A stretch of DNA of 64,000 nt from contig CM057456.1 in NCBI GenBank assembly GCA_016271365.2, positions 885,790,001-885,854,000 of the forward strand, given 5' to 3'. A program made the position numbers and the translations under genes. Source of the DNA: Neoceratodus forsteri. Taxonomy: Eukaryota > Chordata > Ceratodontiformes > Ceratodontidae. Below the pieces are notes generated by a model. It was not told where the DNA came from. It ran no database searches and worked only from the letters and a program-made list of their open reading frames with translations. Shown piece by piece: positions 54,496 to 64,000 of the stretch (position 1 is the first letter of the stretch; the number at the start of each line of letters is the position of its first letter).

Positions 54496-55814
54496 ATCCA
54501 GGTGCTCCCTGTTTTGTAAGTTATGAATGTGCTTTTGTGAGGTCTTTTTGCTTTCATGAGTGCTTTTTAAAGTATTTTTTTATAAATGTTATTGTTTTCT
54601 TTGGCGTACATCCATAGCCAGATGGAGAGTTCCCTTGGCACAGAGCTCAGAGGGCCCTGTGCATCTGCAGCCAGATATACTGTTATGGTAGCAGAATGCC
54701 CAGAATGCCCTGTGCGTCTGCAGCCTGATGTACTACCACTATCTTGCCATAGGGCCTGGGGCACCCTGCTCTTCCATAACCAGACAGACTAGCAAGAAAT
54801 TGCTGGTGACACAAACATTCTGTTTATTCCAAGGGCCCTATGCATTAAGGGTATCCTGACCCTATGTGCATTTTATATGGTGCGTACGGTGGGGATCTGC
54901 ATGTCCCAGGTGTTCAACAGACAGCCGCAGATACTCTAGCAGCACATCCACACTCTGTACCTCTGCCCAACACTGTGAGCAGGGTATCCCACTCAGCTAT
55001 GCGGCTGGGATGGGTGGGGGTTGGGGAGTGGGTGTGTCTGGGAGTGCCAGCAGAGTGCCACATGCATGATACCTATTGCGCTCTGCCAGGCCAGTGTCAG
55101 GAGGGGGATACTGTTACCCAGCCAGAAGGCTGCCATAAAAGCTGTGAGCCCCACAACTGGACATCCTAAGGCAGATTGGTCTTGGACCCCAGCCCCCATC
55201 AATGCCTTGGAGTACTCTGGGGTGGTGGCAGGCTGTGGGGCACTGACTTGGAAATCTGTAACATTTTCTGTCTGTCACTGGGGACAGGGCAGCCCATACA
55301 TGGTTCACCATGTCCTATGATCCCCAGCTCCCGTGGAGTGGGAATCCACCTTGGGGTGTGGTTAGGGCTTCTGATCTGAAGCCCCAGGTCTGGCCCATGT
55401 CCATCCCCTCGGACATCCAGGCCCCTAGTACAGAGCTATGTGGCTGTGCTCAGTCACCTAGGCCCTCCCAGTGAGAGGTGCATGCCCGCCCCACACATCC
55501 CACGTGGGCCAGCTACATAGCATGCACATGCGTGGCCCAGTACGGGCCCCTAATGGAAATACCAGGCCTATTGGTGCATAGGGCCTTAAATGAGGATACA
55601 ATTCCACTATCACAAAGAGAAAGGAAATTCTTCATAAAAAAAATGATATTAATGCAGATATTAGGATTGAAAAATGCAATGTGCACAAAGTAAGAAAATT
55701 AAAAAATTAGAGTTTGGAGTCTCAGGAGTCTTGGCAAATCAGTGGTGTGGTGTTCCTTGTGTTTTCAACCCTAATGCCCACCTTCCTGCAGCTCCTAACA
55801 AGTGGCCAATCACA
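54496..55814. other. Unassigned, possible DNA element 54831-55590
   Basis: 'aagggccctatgcattaagg' (54831) and its approximate complement 'tgcatagggccttaaatgag' (about 55575) could be inverted ends of a ~750-bp non-autonomous element. I could not confirm a target duplication. The interior is GC-richer than its surroundings, with several short open frames that show no family motifs. Confidence 0.3.
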
Positions 55815-57725
55815 TGTTACAAACATATGAAAATGCCAGCAGAAACAGGCCATTTTGGTCCATCGAGTCTGCTTGAGAGTGCAGCTCTCAGTCAGTGTTA
55901 CTGGAGCTGCCCTCCCCCACTCTTTTCCACACTGAGTTTACATCCCTCACACTCTTTTCCCCACCAGTCATCATCCCACTTGTTGTGACTGTCCCTTTCA
56001 TCCTGTCCCACCCTCTTTTAAAGCTACTCACCATTTTCAAGGAAACCACCTCCTCCAGCAGTTCATTTCATTTGAACACCACTCTATCTGTGAAAAAGTG
56101 CCTCCTCATTTCCTTTTTGAATCTTCCCCCCACTAATTTCAGGCTATGCCCCCTAGTGGACCCCTTCTCCCTCAACTTGAAAAAGCCCTCTGTTCTAACC
56201 TTGTTCATACCTTTAAGGTACTTAAAGGTTTCAATTATGTCTCCCCATTCTCTTCTGTCCTCCAGGAAATACATACTGATCTCCTACAGCCTCTTCTCAG
56301 AGGGTTTATCCCCAGGCCCTGGATCATCTTGGTCATCCTACGTTGACCCCCCCCTCCAGTAATTTGATGTCCTTTTTCAGATAAGGGCACCAGAACTGCA
56401 TGCAGTACTCCAAGTGTGGTCCCACCAATGACCTATACAAAGGCAAAATGATCTCCCCCTTCCAGGAAGTGATTCCTCTGGTGATGCAACCAAGCATTTT
56501 GTTTGCTTTGGCTGCTGCTTTAAGGCACTGCACAGAGTGTCTCAGGTCCCTCTTGATGATTACCCCTAGATCCTTTTCCTTCTCCAAACTGGACACCTGA
56601 ACACCCTCTAACCAGTAACTGGCCTCTAGGTTCTTCACTCCCAGGTGCATGACCTTGCACTTCTTGGCATTAAACCCCAGCTGCCAGATACCTGACCATT
56701 TCTCGAGCCTAGCCAGGTCCCCCTTAATTTTCTGTCTCCCCTGCTCTATATCCACCTTCTCATAGAGCTTAGTGTTGTCTGTGAATAGGCAGATTTTACT
56801 TTCAATCCCATCTGCTATGTCTCTGATAAAGATGTTAAACAACGCTGGTCCAAGTACTGAGCCCTGTGGAACCCACCTGGTCACAGGTCTAGGCTTTAAT
56901 AGTCCCCCCGCCCACTATCACCCTCTGATTTCTGTCCTGAAACCAGCTCTTGACCCACCCTGCCAGCTTTTACTCTACTCCCAAGTTCTTCAGTTTACTG
57001 AGCAGCCTCTCATGTGACACAGAGTCGAAGGCCTTGCTGAAGATCAGATACAGGACATCCACTGCCTGGCCCCCGTCCAATGACTCTGTGACCCAATCAA
57101 AAAAGTCTACCAGGTTGGTCTGGCAGGATATCCTTAAGACAAACCCATGTTGCCTATTGTCCTGGAGACCATTTACCTCCAGAAAGTTCACTAGCCTTTC
57201 CTTTAGTATGATCTCCATTAATTTGCCCACAATGGATGTAAGACTAACTGGTCTGTAGTTATCTAGTTCATCCCTGGGTCCATTCTTGTGGAGAAGCATC
57301 ACATGAGCCATTCTCCAATCCTGATACATGCACCCTGTCACCAGTGAGGTGTTAAACAGGTCCACCCAAGGGCGAGCCAGGACCTCTGCTAATTCCCTCA
57401 GACTCTCAGATGCATGCCATTTGGTCCAAGAGCCTTATCCACCCTAAGGGTCCTAAGGCCCTTTAAAACCTTGTTGTCCTGGATTACTCCATCTATTTCA
57501 CCCCTCTGACCCTTCTGAACCCCTATTTTTCCCTGTGGCATAGGTCCATCTATCTCCCTAGTGAACACCGAGCTGAAGTATTCGTTCAATGACTCCGCCT
57601 GTTCTTTAGTACTTTCCTCCCATCCCTCTTCCTTCTTAATCCAAACAATCCCATCCTTGCAGCTTCTTCTCTCCCTTATATACCTAAAGAAGTTCTTTTC
57701 CCCTTCCCTTATCCCCTGCTGTTAC
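55815..57725 (-). mobile_element. CR1/L3-like LINE copy e, 5'-truncated
   Basis: The 3' end on the plus strand is 'aaacatatgaaaatgccagc' + 'agaaacaggccattttggtc'. From the 5' side (57725) the minus strand encodes 'KNFFRYIRERRSCKDGIVWI', 'LNEYFSSVFTREIDG', 'LRVDKALGPNGMHLRV', 'NYRPVSLTSIVGKLMEIIL', 'DNRQHGFVLRISCQTNLVDF', 'TRWVPQGSVLGPALFNIF', 'LFTDNTKLYEKVDIEQGRQK' (F-T-D-N in place of F-A-D-D) and the tail block near 56270. It differs from the other CR1s in this window ('LYEKVD' rather than 'ICNRVDT'), so it belongs to another subfamily. Confidence 0.8.
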
Positions 57726-58099
57726 TACAGGAGTATTATTCAGTCATTCTTTGTAGTTGACACTAAAGAGTGAGCAGGGCCACACCACTGTGGGACAGTT
57801 TTCTCTTTTTATAGGTTTAAATACAGTATCCTTTAACCTTTGGGGGCTTGGAGCAAAAGAGTGAGGTCAGGTGCTAAAGTGGGGGTCAGATGGAGAGTTG
57901 ACTGTTGAATTTATTACTGACAAGAGTGTTAGCCCATCAGGTTTCACTATAGGAGTATATCATCATTCATTCATTCACACTCCTCTCAAGTGAGAAATTG
58001 TTGCTGGGGTAGCAAGGCTCCTATTGCATGGCTGTGGTCCGTTTAATTGGGCATTCTATGGATAGATGACATCAAGAAATGACAAATAAGTTTAGCAGA
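57726..58099. other. No recognisable gene
   Basis: Unassigned. 'aggagtattattcagtcatt' at its left and 'aggagtatatcatcattcat' near 57953 are similar and might be remnants of a duplicated target, but this is weak. Confidence 0.3.
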
Positions 58100-58556
58100 G
58101 TTATGATCTACTGCATGAAATGTGATGGGAGAGTGATCAGCGGGGTGCCGCAGGGCTCAGTATCTGGACCAGTCCTCTTCAATAGCTTCACAAGTGACAG
58201 TACAGAACAACTGGAATGGAAGGTATGCCTTTTTGTAGATGACACCAAAATCTGTAAAAGGGTAGACACTCAGGAGAGGGAGGAGGAAATGCATAGGGAT
58301 CTTGGGAAACTCAACAAGTGGTCAAGAGTATGGCAGTTGGGGTTCCATGATAAAAAGTGCAAAATCATGCACCTAGGGCATAGGAACCCAGGAACTGTGT
58401 GTACGATGGAAGGAGAGGTATTGATAGTCACTAAGCCTGAAAGGGACCTTGGGGTAATTATACCTGATGACCTCAAAGTGGTAGGGCAGTGTGACAAAGC
58501 AGTGGGTAGGACCAGTGGGATGCTAGGATTCATAGGGAGAGGTATCTCCAGCATAG
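58100..58556 (+). mobile_element. CR1/L3-like LINE copy f, internal RT fragment
   Basis: Open reading frame with 'RVISGVPQGSVSGPVLFNSF', 'CLFVDDTKICKRVDTQEREE' (F-V-D-D), 'WQLGFHDKKCKIMHLGHRNP', 'ERDLGVIIPDDLKVVGQCDK', 'GFIGRGISS'. It stops abruptly at 58556, where the 3' end of a CR1 in the opposite orientation begins. The expected continuation ('RKREVVLPLY') is not seen before the end of the window. Confidence 0.8.
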
Positions 58557-59363
58557 GGACATAGAAACAGAAACACCATTAGCAGAAAAGAACCACTTGG
58601 CCCAGCCAGTCTGTCCAGATGTTCCCTGCCTGTTCTGTCTCCACAGACCCTAACTGGTTTCTGGTGACTCTACCCTCTCCCTGCCTATTTACTAGTTTTC
58701 CTCATGTTTATCCTATGCATGCTTGAAGCCTCCCACTGTTATAGCCTCCCACTACCTCTGCAGCCAGACTGTTCCAGGAGTCCATCACTCTTTCAGTAAA
58801 GGAGAACTTCCTCACATCCCTCCTAAACTCCCCCCCTTCCAGCTTCATTGCATGCCCTCTTGACATGGTACACTTCCTTATTTGAAATAGACAACCCACC
58901 TATACCCTGTTAATCCCTGTCAGGCACTTGTAAGTCTCCACCATGTCCCCCCTCTCCCTCCTCTCCTCCAGGGTGTACATGTTGAGATCCCTCAGTCTCT
59001 CCTTTTAGGGCTTCTCCTGCAACCCCTGCAATATTTTAGCTGCCCTCTTCTGGACCACTTCCACCCTCTCTATAGACTTTCTGAGATGCAGCCTCCAGAA
59101 CTTGACACAGTACTGTGGGTGGGGGCTCACCAGTGGCCAATACAGTGGTAACACCACCTCCCTCTTCCTGCTGGTGATACCTTTCCCTATACACCTCAAC
59201 ATCCCACTGGCCCTGCCTACTTCCTTGTCACACTGCCCCACCACTTTTAGGTCATCAGATACTATAACTCCAAGGTCTTTTAACAGTCTAATGACAGCCA
59301 GAACCCCCACCCCCATTTTATACTCAGCTGTTGGGTTTCTATGCCCCAGGTGCATGACTTCAC

Positions 59364-59365
<2 letters not shown>
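58557..59365 (-). mobile_element. CR1/L3-like LINE copy g, 3' part (continues at 63611)
   Basis: The 3' end is 'gggacatagaaacagaaaca' on the plus strand. The minus strand encodes, from the L2 junction, 'NCEVMHLGHRNPTAEYKMGV', 'DLGVIVSDDLKVVGQCDKEV', 'GKGITSRKREVVLPLYWPLV', 'AAKILQGLQEKP' and the tail 'VMDSWNSLAAEVVGGYNSG'. The upstream residues (ending 'WSRVWQLGFSA') are at 63611-64000, so an L2 insertion splits this copy. Confidence 0.8.

Positions 59366-59366
<1 letters not shown>

Positions 59367-59404
<38 letters not shown>
59367..59404. repeat. (AAT)n microsatellite, 3' tail of the L2
   Basis: Twelve or so AAT units at the 3' terminus of the minus-strand L2. Confidence 0.9.
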
Positions 59405-59406
<2 letters not shown>

Positions 59407-59519
59407 TTTATTTATATGGCACCTTTCAATTGCCAAGGCACCTAACAATTTAAAAACAATTAATATAACATCCAATAACAAGACAATACAGCTGAAAATC
59501 ATAAACAATCGGTAATAAA

Positions 59520-60800
59520 TACTTCAATTATCCAAAAAAAAGCTTTTTGCCACAGAAACGTTTTTATGCCTTTCTTAAATTCCTCCACAGCTGTGCACTC
59601 CCGTAACTGATGGGGTAGAGAATTCCAAAGCGTGGGAGCTACATACGCAAAAGCTCTTGAACCAGATGACTTCAAATTCACCCTTGGAATCTCTAACAAC
59701 CCCTCGTCGGCCGAGCGGAGTGATCGACCAGGGCAGTAAGGAACCAGAAGCTCTTACAGATAATCCAGGCCCTGTCCATGTAGGTCTTTAAAAGTCAGTA
59801 AACTGACTTTAAACGTGATCCACCACCATATTGGCAGCCAGTACAGTTCGCGCTCACCGGGGTAATATGGCAGGGATCGAGTAGAACCTGCCAAAAGCAG
59901 GGCTGCTGCGTTCTGTCCCAGCTGCAGGCGATGGATTTCAACCCCAGAAAGCCCTAGATAAAGGGAGTTGCAGTAATCCAAGTGCAAGGACACAAAGGTG
60001 TGGACCAAGGTAGGAAGGTCATCAGACGGAACCAGATGCCTAACCCTGGTGATGTTCCTAAGATGATAAAAGGAAGTTTTGATGACAGCCAACACCTACG
60101 AATGTAGGGTCAGTCCATCATCAAAAGCTACCCCCGGGTTACGCACCCATTCAGAGGTCGGGAGAGAGACGCCGCCAAAAACAATTCCGGAGGGCGCACC
60201 AACACCCGACCCCCCTATCCGGTGACCTGGGTCCACAACCTCTACCTCAGTCCTTTCCGACTTCAACTTCAGCCAGCTAAAATCTATACAGTCCTGGATT
60301 TCTTTCAAACAGTTGTTAAAGACCAAGAGAGCTCCATCCTGGTCAGGTGCAAAAAAGAGGTAGAGCTGGGTATCATCGGCATAACAGTGAAACCTCAGCC
60401 CATACCTTCTTACAATGTCTCCAAGGGGCAGCATATACACTGCGAACAGCATGGGTGACAGCATAGAGCCCTGAGGCACCGCACAAGACAAAGCAGTTGG
60501 GCCTGAAGAAAAAAACCCAGACACAACTCTTTGTGTTCTACCCGTGAGAAACGATGTAAACCACCTGAGGACTGTCCCTGACATTCCACAGATACACCTC
60601 AGGCGTCCTATCAGCACCATGTGGTCCATGGTGTCAAAAGCTGAAGAAAGATCCAGAAGAACCAAGATGGAATGGCTCTTCCGATCTCTCACCATAAGGA
60701 GATCATTGAGCACCCGAACCAGCGCCGTCTCAGTACTATGTCTCTTACGAAAACCAGACTGGAGGGGGTTCATAGATGTCATGGATGGTCAAATGATCTT
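59520..60800 (-). pseudogene. L2 ORF2, reverse transcriptase part
   Basis: The open stretch 60096-60782 shows 'LQSGFRKRHSTETALVRVLN', 'SILVLLDLSSAFDTMDHMVL', 'LSCAVPQGSMLSPMLFAVYM' then 'LPLGDIVRRYGLRFHCYADD' and 'TQLYLFF' (YADD intact). Thumb residues ('LQLGQNAAALLL', 'REHRYWLP'-type) lie at 59754-60095 in a shifted frame, and the C-terminal tail ('SSGSRAFAYVAPTLWNSLPH', 'FKKGIKTFLW') at 59540-59690. 'YMLPLGDI' is diagnostic of L2. Frameshifts near 60096 and 59754. Confidence 0.85.
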
Positions 60801-62345
60801 CCAGTTGTGCTGCCACTACTTTCTCAATCACCTTCCCAACAAAGGGAAGGTTAGAGATAGGTCTGTAGTTTGCGAAACAGTCTGGGTCCAAGGTAGCTTT
60901 CTTCAAGAGTGGTGTCACCACCGCCTCTTTCAGGGAGCTGGGGAACTCTCCTGATTCCAAGGAGCACCAGACTATCCACACAAGGACTGGACCGATGATG
61001 TCACTACAACCCAAAATTAGGGAAGTCGGTCCCGGATCCAAACTACAGCACGTAGGGCACACACTCTGGATAATCCTGATAACATCCATGAACTCCGGTC
61101 GACTGAAGGTACTCCAGGAAAACTGAGGTACAGTGACCCTGTACTGATTGACAGCAGCCCCTCGGGTGTACTGGCTGCAGTACCACCCTGATGTCTGCCA
61201 CCTTATTTGCAAAGAATCGGCGTTCTTGTCGCACTCTAATTGCGAAAAAGCTTTCCGAACATGCAGACAGGCTAGGTTGCACAGTCTGTCCACAGTTCAA
61301 AATAGATGAGCTGGTCGATTCTGAGCAGCCGCAATCTCCCTGGACAAGAATTCTGCCTTCTTACGGGTGATTGCAGATTGATAGACTAAATAATGGTCCA
61401 TCAATCTAAGGCGGTCGGCATCAAGGGTGGACTTTCGCCAGCAACACTTTAACCTTCCCCCCTGTCTCCGCAACTCCCTCAAGGTCCCATCAAACCAAGG
61501 AGACCTGGGGCAAAGGAAGAGAGGGTGAACACAGACTGGAGGAATGGATTCCAGAGCCACCGCAACAGCTGTATTATAAGTCGCACACGAGGTCTCTGGA
61601 TCATTGCTTCCCAACGGGGGGACGAGGGCAAGGATCACGAGGCCATGGGAACTTATTTCCGTAGGCTGGCACCTAACCATCTCAACAGGGTAGGCCTTCG
61701 GGGCACTAAAACTAAACTCCATGGTGTAGTGATCGGACCACTCAACTGGTTCCACCCCCATGTCAGATGTTTCGATCCCTAGAAGGAAGATTAAGTCCAA
61801 AGAGTGTCCATGTTTATGAGTAGTAGTGGAAACCACCTGTGTAAGGTCCAGAGATGTCATTAACTGGAGGAAGTGTTGACCAAATTGCGAGAGTTCATTG
61901 TTGACCCAGGCGTTGAAGTCGCCCAGAACCATCAATCCGGGCGATGCAAACGCCATGTCGACAACAAAGTCTGCCACTTCCTGAAGGAATCGCTTCTCAT
62001 CACCAGGTGGACGGTAGATGAGAACGATTCGATAACCTACACCTGCTACTACTGTACACTCAAAGGATTCAACCTCCTCAACTAATACCCCCGTGAGGTT
62101 TAGTTCGGTCTTGAAACAGACCGCAACCCCTCACCCCCTGTGATCCAGTCTCAGGCAGTGTATCACCAAGTACCCAGCTGGAGTCATAGCCTCCACAATG
62201 GGGCCAGAATTTTCATCCAGCCAGGTCTCGGTGATGCATGCCAGGTCCACTGTGCCAACACGATCTGCAATAATTGCAGTCTTATTCTTAATGGACCTGG
62301 CATTGCACAACACCATCCGAGATGAACGAATCTCGCAGGCCACTC
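60801..62345 (-). pseudogene. L2 ORF2, endonuclease and linker
   Basis: The endonuclease starts in 62131-62343 ('VLCNARSIKNKTAIIADRV', 'DLACITETWLDENSGP' with the catalytic-site E of I-T-E). It continues at 61780-61977 ('LMVLGDFNAWVNN', 'HSLDLIF', 'EWSDHYTMEFSF' with the S-D-H catalytic motif). The linker follows at 61300-61700 and 60800-61290 ('SPWFDGTLRELRRQGGRLKC', 'YRPISNLPFVGKVIEKVVAA'). Frameshifts near 62130, 61980 and 61300. Catalytic residues that can be checked are intact. Confidence 0.8.
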
Positions 62346-62350
62346 GGGCC
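62343..62350. repeat. MITE target-site duplication, left
   Basis: CTCGGGCC, identical to 62633-62640. Confidence 0.85.
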
Positions 62351-62632
62351 CATACCTCTCAACCTCCTGCCTCATAAATCAAGGATAAACCAAAATCAGG
62401 GACACCTCTTCAAAATTGGAGATATCCACTCAGAAAGCTGGTAGAATAAAGAACTTCGTGTAAAATGCATTTTATAAAGAAGAACAAGTCTATAACTTTA
62501 ATGTTTGACATTAGTTTGTGCTTATAACCCCTGCTGTTTGGTCACGGAAACACAATTTTTAGGAGGGACAGAGTAAAATTTTGAGGCAAAATCAGGGACG
62601 TCCCTGAAAATCAGGGACAGTTGAGAGGTATG
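62351..62632. mobile_element. 282-bp hAT-like MITE
   Basis: Ends 'catacctctcaac' and 'gttgagaggtatg' are perfect 13-bp inverted repeats, and an 8-bp target duplication flanks the element, indicating hAT. The interior contains repeated 'aatcaggga' blocks ('caaaatcagggacacctctt', 'ccctgaaaatcagggacagt'). No ORF. It is inserted just upstream of the L2 endonuclease. Confidence 0.85.
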
Positions 62633-62640
62633 CTCGGGCC
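62633..62640. repeat. MITE target-site duplication, right
   Basis: CTCGGGCC, identical to 62343-62350. Confidence 0.85.
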
Positions 62641-63214
62641 ATCTGCCTACCACAATCATTAGTGTCATTGGGTATGGGCACCAGACATGGCAAAGCACGA
62701 TCTGGATTCCATTTAGCCCCAGGGCGTCTTCTGGATCCAACCACCCCAATTCGGTGACTCCCCCTCGTTCATCCTCCACTGTTCGTGACCCTCCGCCTTC
62801 CCCCCTCTCCTACGGATAATGCCCAGCTTCACAGTGCTGGTAGGTCTCAAAATGGAGAGGGGGTGTACAGAAAGGGCAAAGGGCATGAAGGGCAGAGGAT
62901 GAGTAGCACACAACTGTGGGGGCTGGCATCCAACACATTCTGCAGCTACAAAACAAATTAATAAATACACTAAACAAACCCAACCCTATTATCACCCAAC
63001 CCCACCCAAAGCAATATTATCCCAAAATTCACACTAACAAAACAAATTAAAATAAAACAGAAGAAACCCCACAATTACTCAGCTAACCCACCCTATATAA
63101 AATAAAATGCTATTTAAAACACCACCCTATCCCTATTAACTAATAGAGTCACTCCTATCTTAAATCTGGACCCACTACAATCTCCTCACACATATATAGA
63201 ATACAAAATAATAA

Positions 63215-63430
63215 AATAATGAAGTTTACCCCCCACCCACCCTCTCACGGCTGGGGAGAAGACCAATTCAGGCACTCTCACTGCCCAGGCAAAAGAAAAA
63301 AAATCACAGATAAACAAAACAACATATGAATAACGAAGTTTAACCCAACCCCCAGTACTCTCACGACCAGGTAGACAGGGTAATTTCGGCACTCTCACTG
63401 CCTTCTTAGCAAAAGTCACAGTCCACAGAA
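63215..63430 (-). repeat. ~117-bp direct repeat in the L2 5' UTR
   Basis: 'ggcactctcactgcc' occurs at 63271 and 63388, each preceded by a 'tctcacg(g/a)c(t/c)..gg' block and a 'gaagttta(c/a)cc' block. Tandem 5' UTR units often hold LINE promoter elements; that function is an inference here. Confidence 0.6.
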
Positions 63431-63610
63431 ATAAAGTCACAGAACTTTAACATAAATAAATAAAGAAAAAATACATCTGTGGATGCCAAGGTCCTCTCAC
63501 CACCAAGGAGCCCACCAAAAATAAAAATTTAAATCCAGAGAAGTGTACAGTTAGTTCCAGCAATCTTTACCCGTAAAGTACAGGAGTCACAAAATCCAGA
63601 ACAGGGAATA

Positions 63611-64000
63611 GGCACTGAACCCCAATTGCCAAACCCTTGACCACTCCTACAGTTTTGTAAGGTCCCTACTCATTCTCTCCACCCCCTACTGAGTATCTAC
63701 CCTATTACAGATTTTGGTATAATCTGCATAAAAGGCATACCTTCCCATCCTGCTCTCCTGCAATGTTACTTATGAAAACACCGAAGAAGATCTGTCCCAG
63801 TACTGAGCCAAATGGCATCCCACGGGCCACTCTCCCTTCATTAGACTGAGCACTGTTTACCACCAATTTCTGTTGCCTATCCATTAACCAGTTTTTACTC
63901 AGTTTATCACTTTGGACCCCACCCATACGCTTTCCAATTTCTTTATCAATCTCCAATGTGGCACAGTATCAAAGGCCTTGCTGAAGTCTAAGCAGGCCAT
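63611..64000 (-). mobile_element. CR1/L3-like LINE copy g, 5' part (runs out of the window)
   Basis: From the window edge the minus strand encodes 'ACLDFSKAFDT', 'LSKNWLMDRQQKLVVN', 'RVARGMPFGSVLGQIFFGVF', a frameshifted 'ADYTKICNRVDT' catalytic region, and 'WSRVWQLGFSA'. The sequence breaks at 63611, where the L2 starts, and resumes at 59365 with 'NCEVMHLGHRN'. The element extends beyond 64000. Confidence 0.8.

Larger units (their letters stand above)
59366..63610 (-). mobile_element. L2 LINE, nearly full length
   Basis: The 3' end is the (AAT)n run at 59367-59404 followed by 'ttttatttatatggcacctt', the L2-type tail. ORF2 runs from the endonuclease (about 62340) to about 59520. Upstream of the endonuclease lie 62640-63000, probably the end of an ORF1/5' region, and a 5' UTR with a ~117-bp direct repeat. 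A hAT-like MITE interrupts it at 62351-62632. Decayed by several frameshifts, but all domains are traceable. Confidence 0.85.

Noticed and set aside
54831..55590. Candidate DNA transposon with 'ggccctatgca' ends
   Set aside because: Only about 12 bp of the ends pair, and no target duplication was found, so it is mentioned but not called as an element.

Overview
The window is vertebrate nuclear DNA made almost entirely of nested, decayed transposable elements. I found no intact host protein-coding gene, rRNA, tRNA gene or CRISPR. The mix is: two DIRS-type tyrosine-recombinase retrotransposons, many CR1/L3-like LINEs (their ORF1 carries an SGNH-esterase-like block), one L2, one L1/Tx1-like LINE, a further LINE lineage I cannot name, tRNA-headed V-SINE-like SINEs, hAT-like and Kolobok/T2-like DNA elements, and a Crypton-like (DUF3504) recombinase fossil. 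This suits a large sarcopterygian genome such as a lungfish, caecilian or salamander. The window alone cannot decide which, and I saw no LTR retrotransposon.

Layout. 1-1257 is unassigned AT-rich DNA. 1258-14765 is a ~260-305 bp tRNA-like satellite, split by a DIRS element (1776-12728) and by a hAT-like insertion (12859-13602). The DIRS is itself split inside its recombinase gene by a CR1 (6350-11379, flanked by GTGGCTT), and that CR1 carries a Crypton-like fossil (about 7285-9130). 16326-16912 is a MITE holding a Kolobok-like MITE. 17985-35262 is an L1/Tx1-like LINE scattered over 17 kb by CR1 copies (one with a V-SINE inside), a second and better preserved DIRS (23584-29273, minus strand), an inverted L1 piece and an L1 ORF1 block. 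35440-45085 is simple and satellite DNA, foldback elements, V-SINE pieces and a LINE 3' end. 45233-46078 is a hAT-like element with a perfect 8-bp target duplication. 46605-54495 is a three-level nest: LINE A is split by LINE B, which is split by a CR1 with most of both ORFs. 55815-64000 holds four CR1 segments and a nearly full-length L2 (59366-63610). The L2 splits one CR1 and is split by a 282-bp hAT-like MITE.

The main value of the window is its internal record of insertion order. Reading frames or satellite phase can be rejoined across most junctions, which fixes relative ages. Both DIRS elements keep an internal copy of their circle junction, and these share a 19-nt motif although the termini differ. 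One DIRS has lost recombinase catalytic residues. The other keeps HxxR, the candidate tyrosine and YLDD but has stops and frameshifts. Clade names come from motif recognition by eye; no database search was possible.
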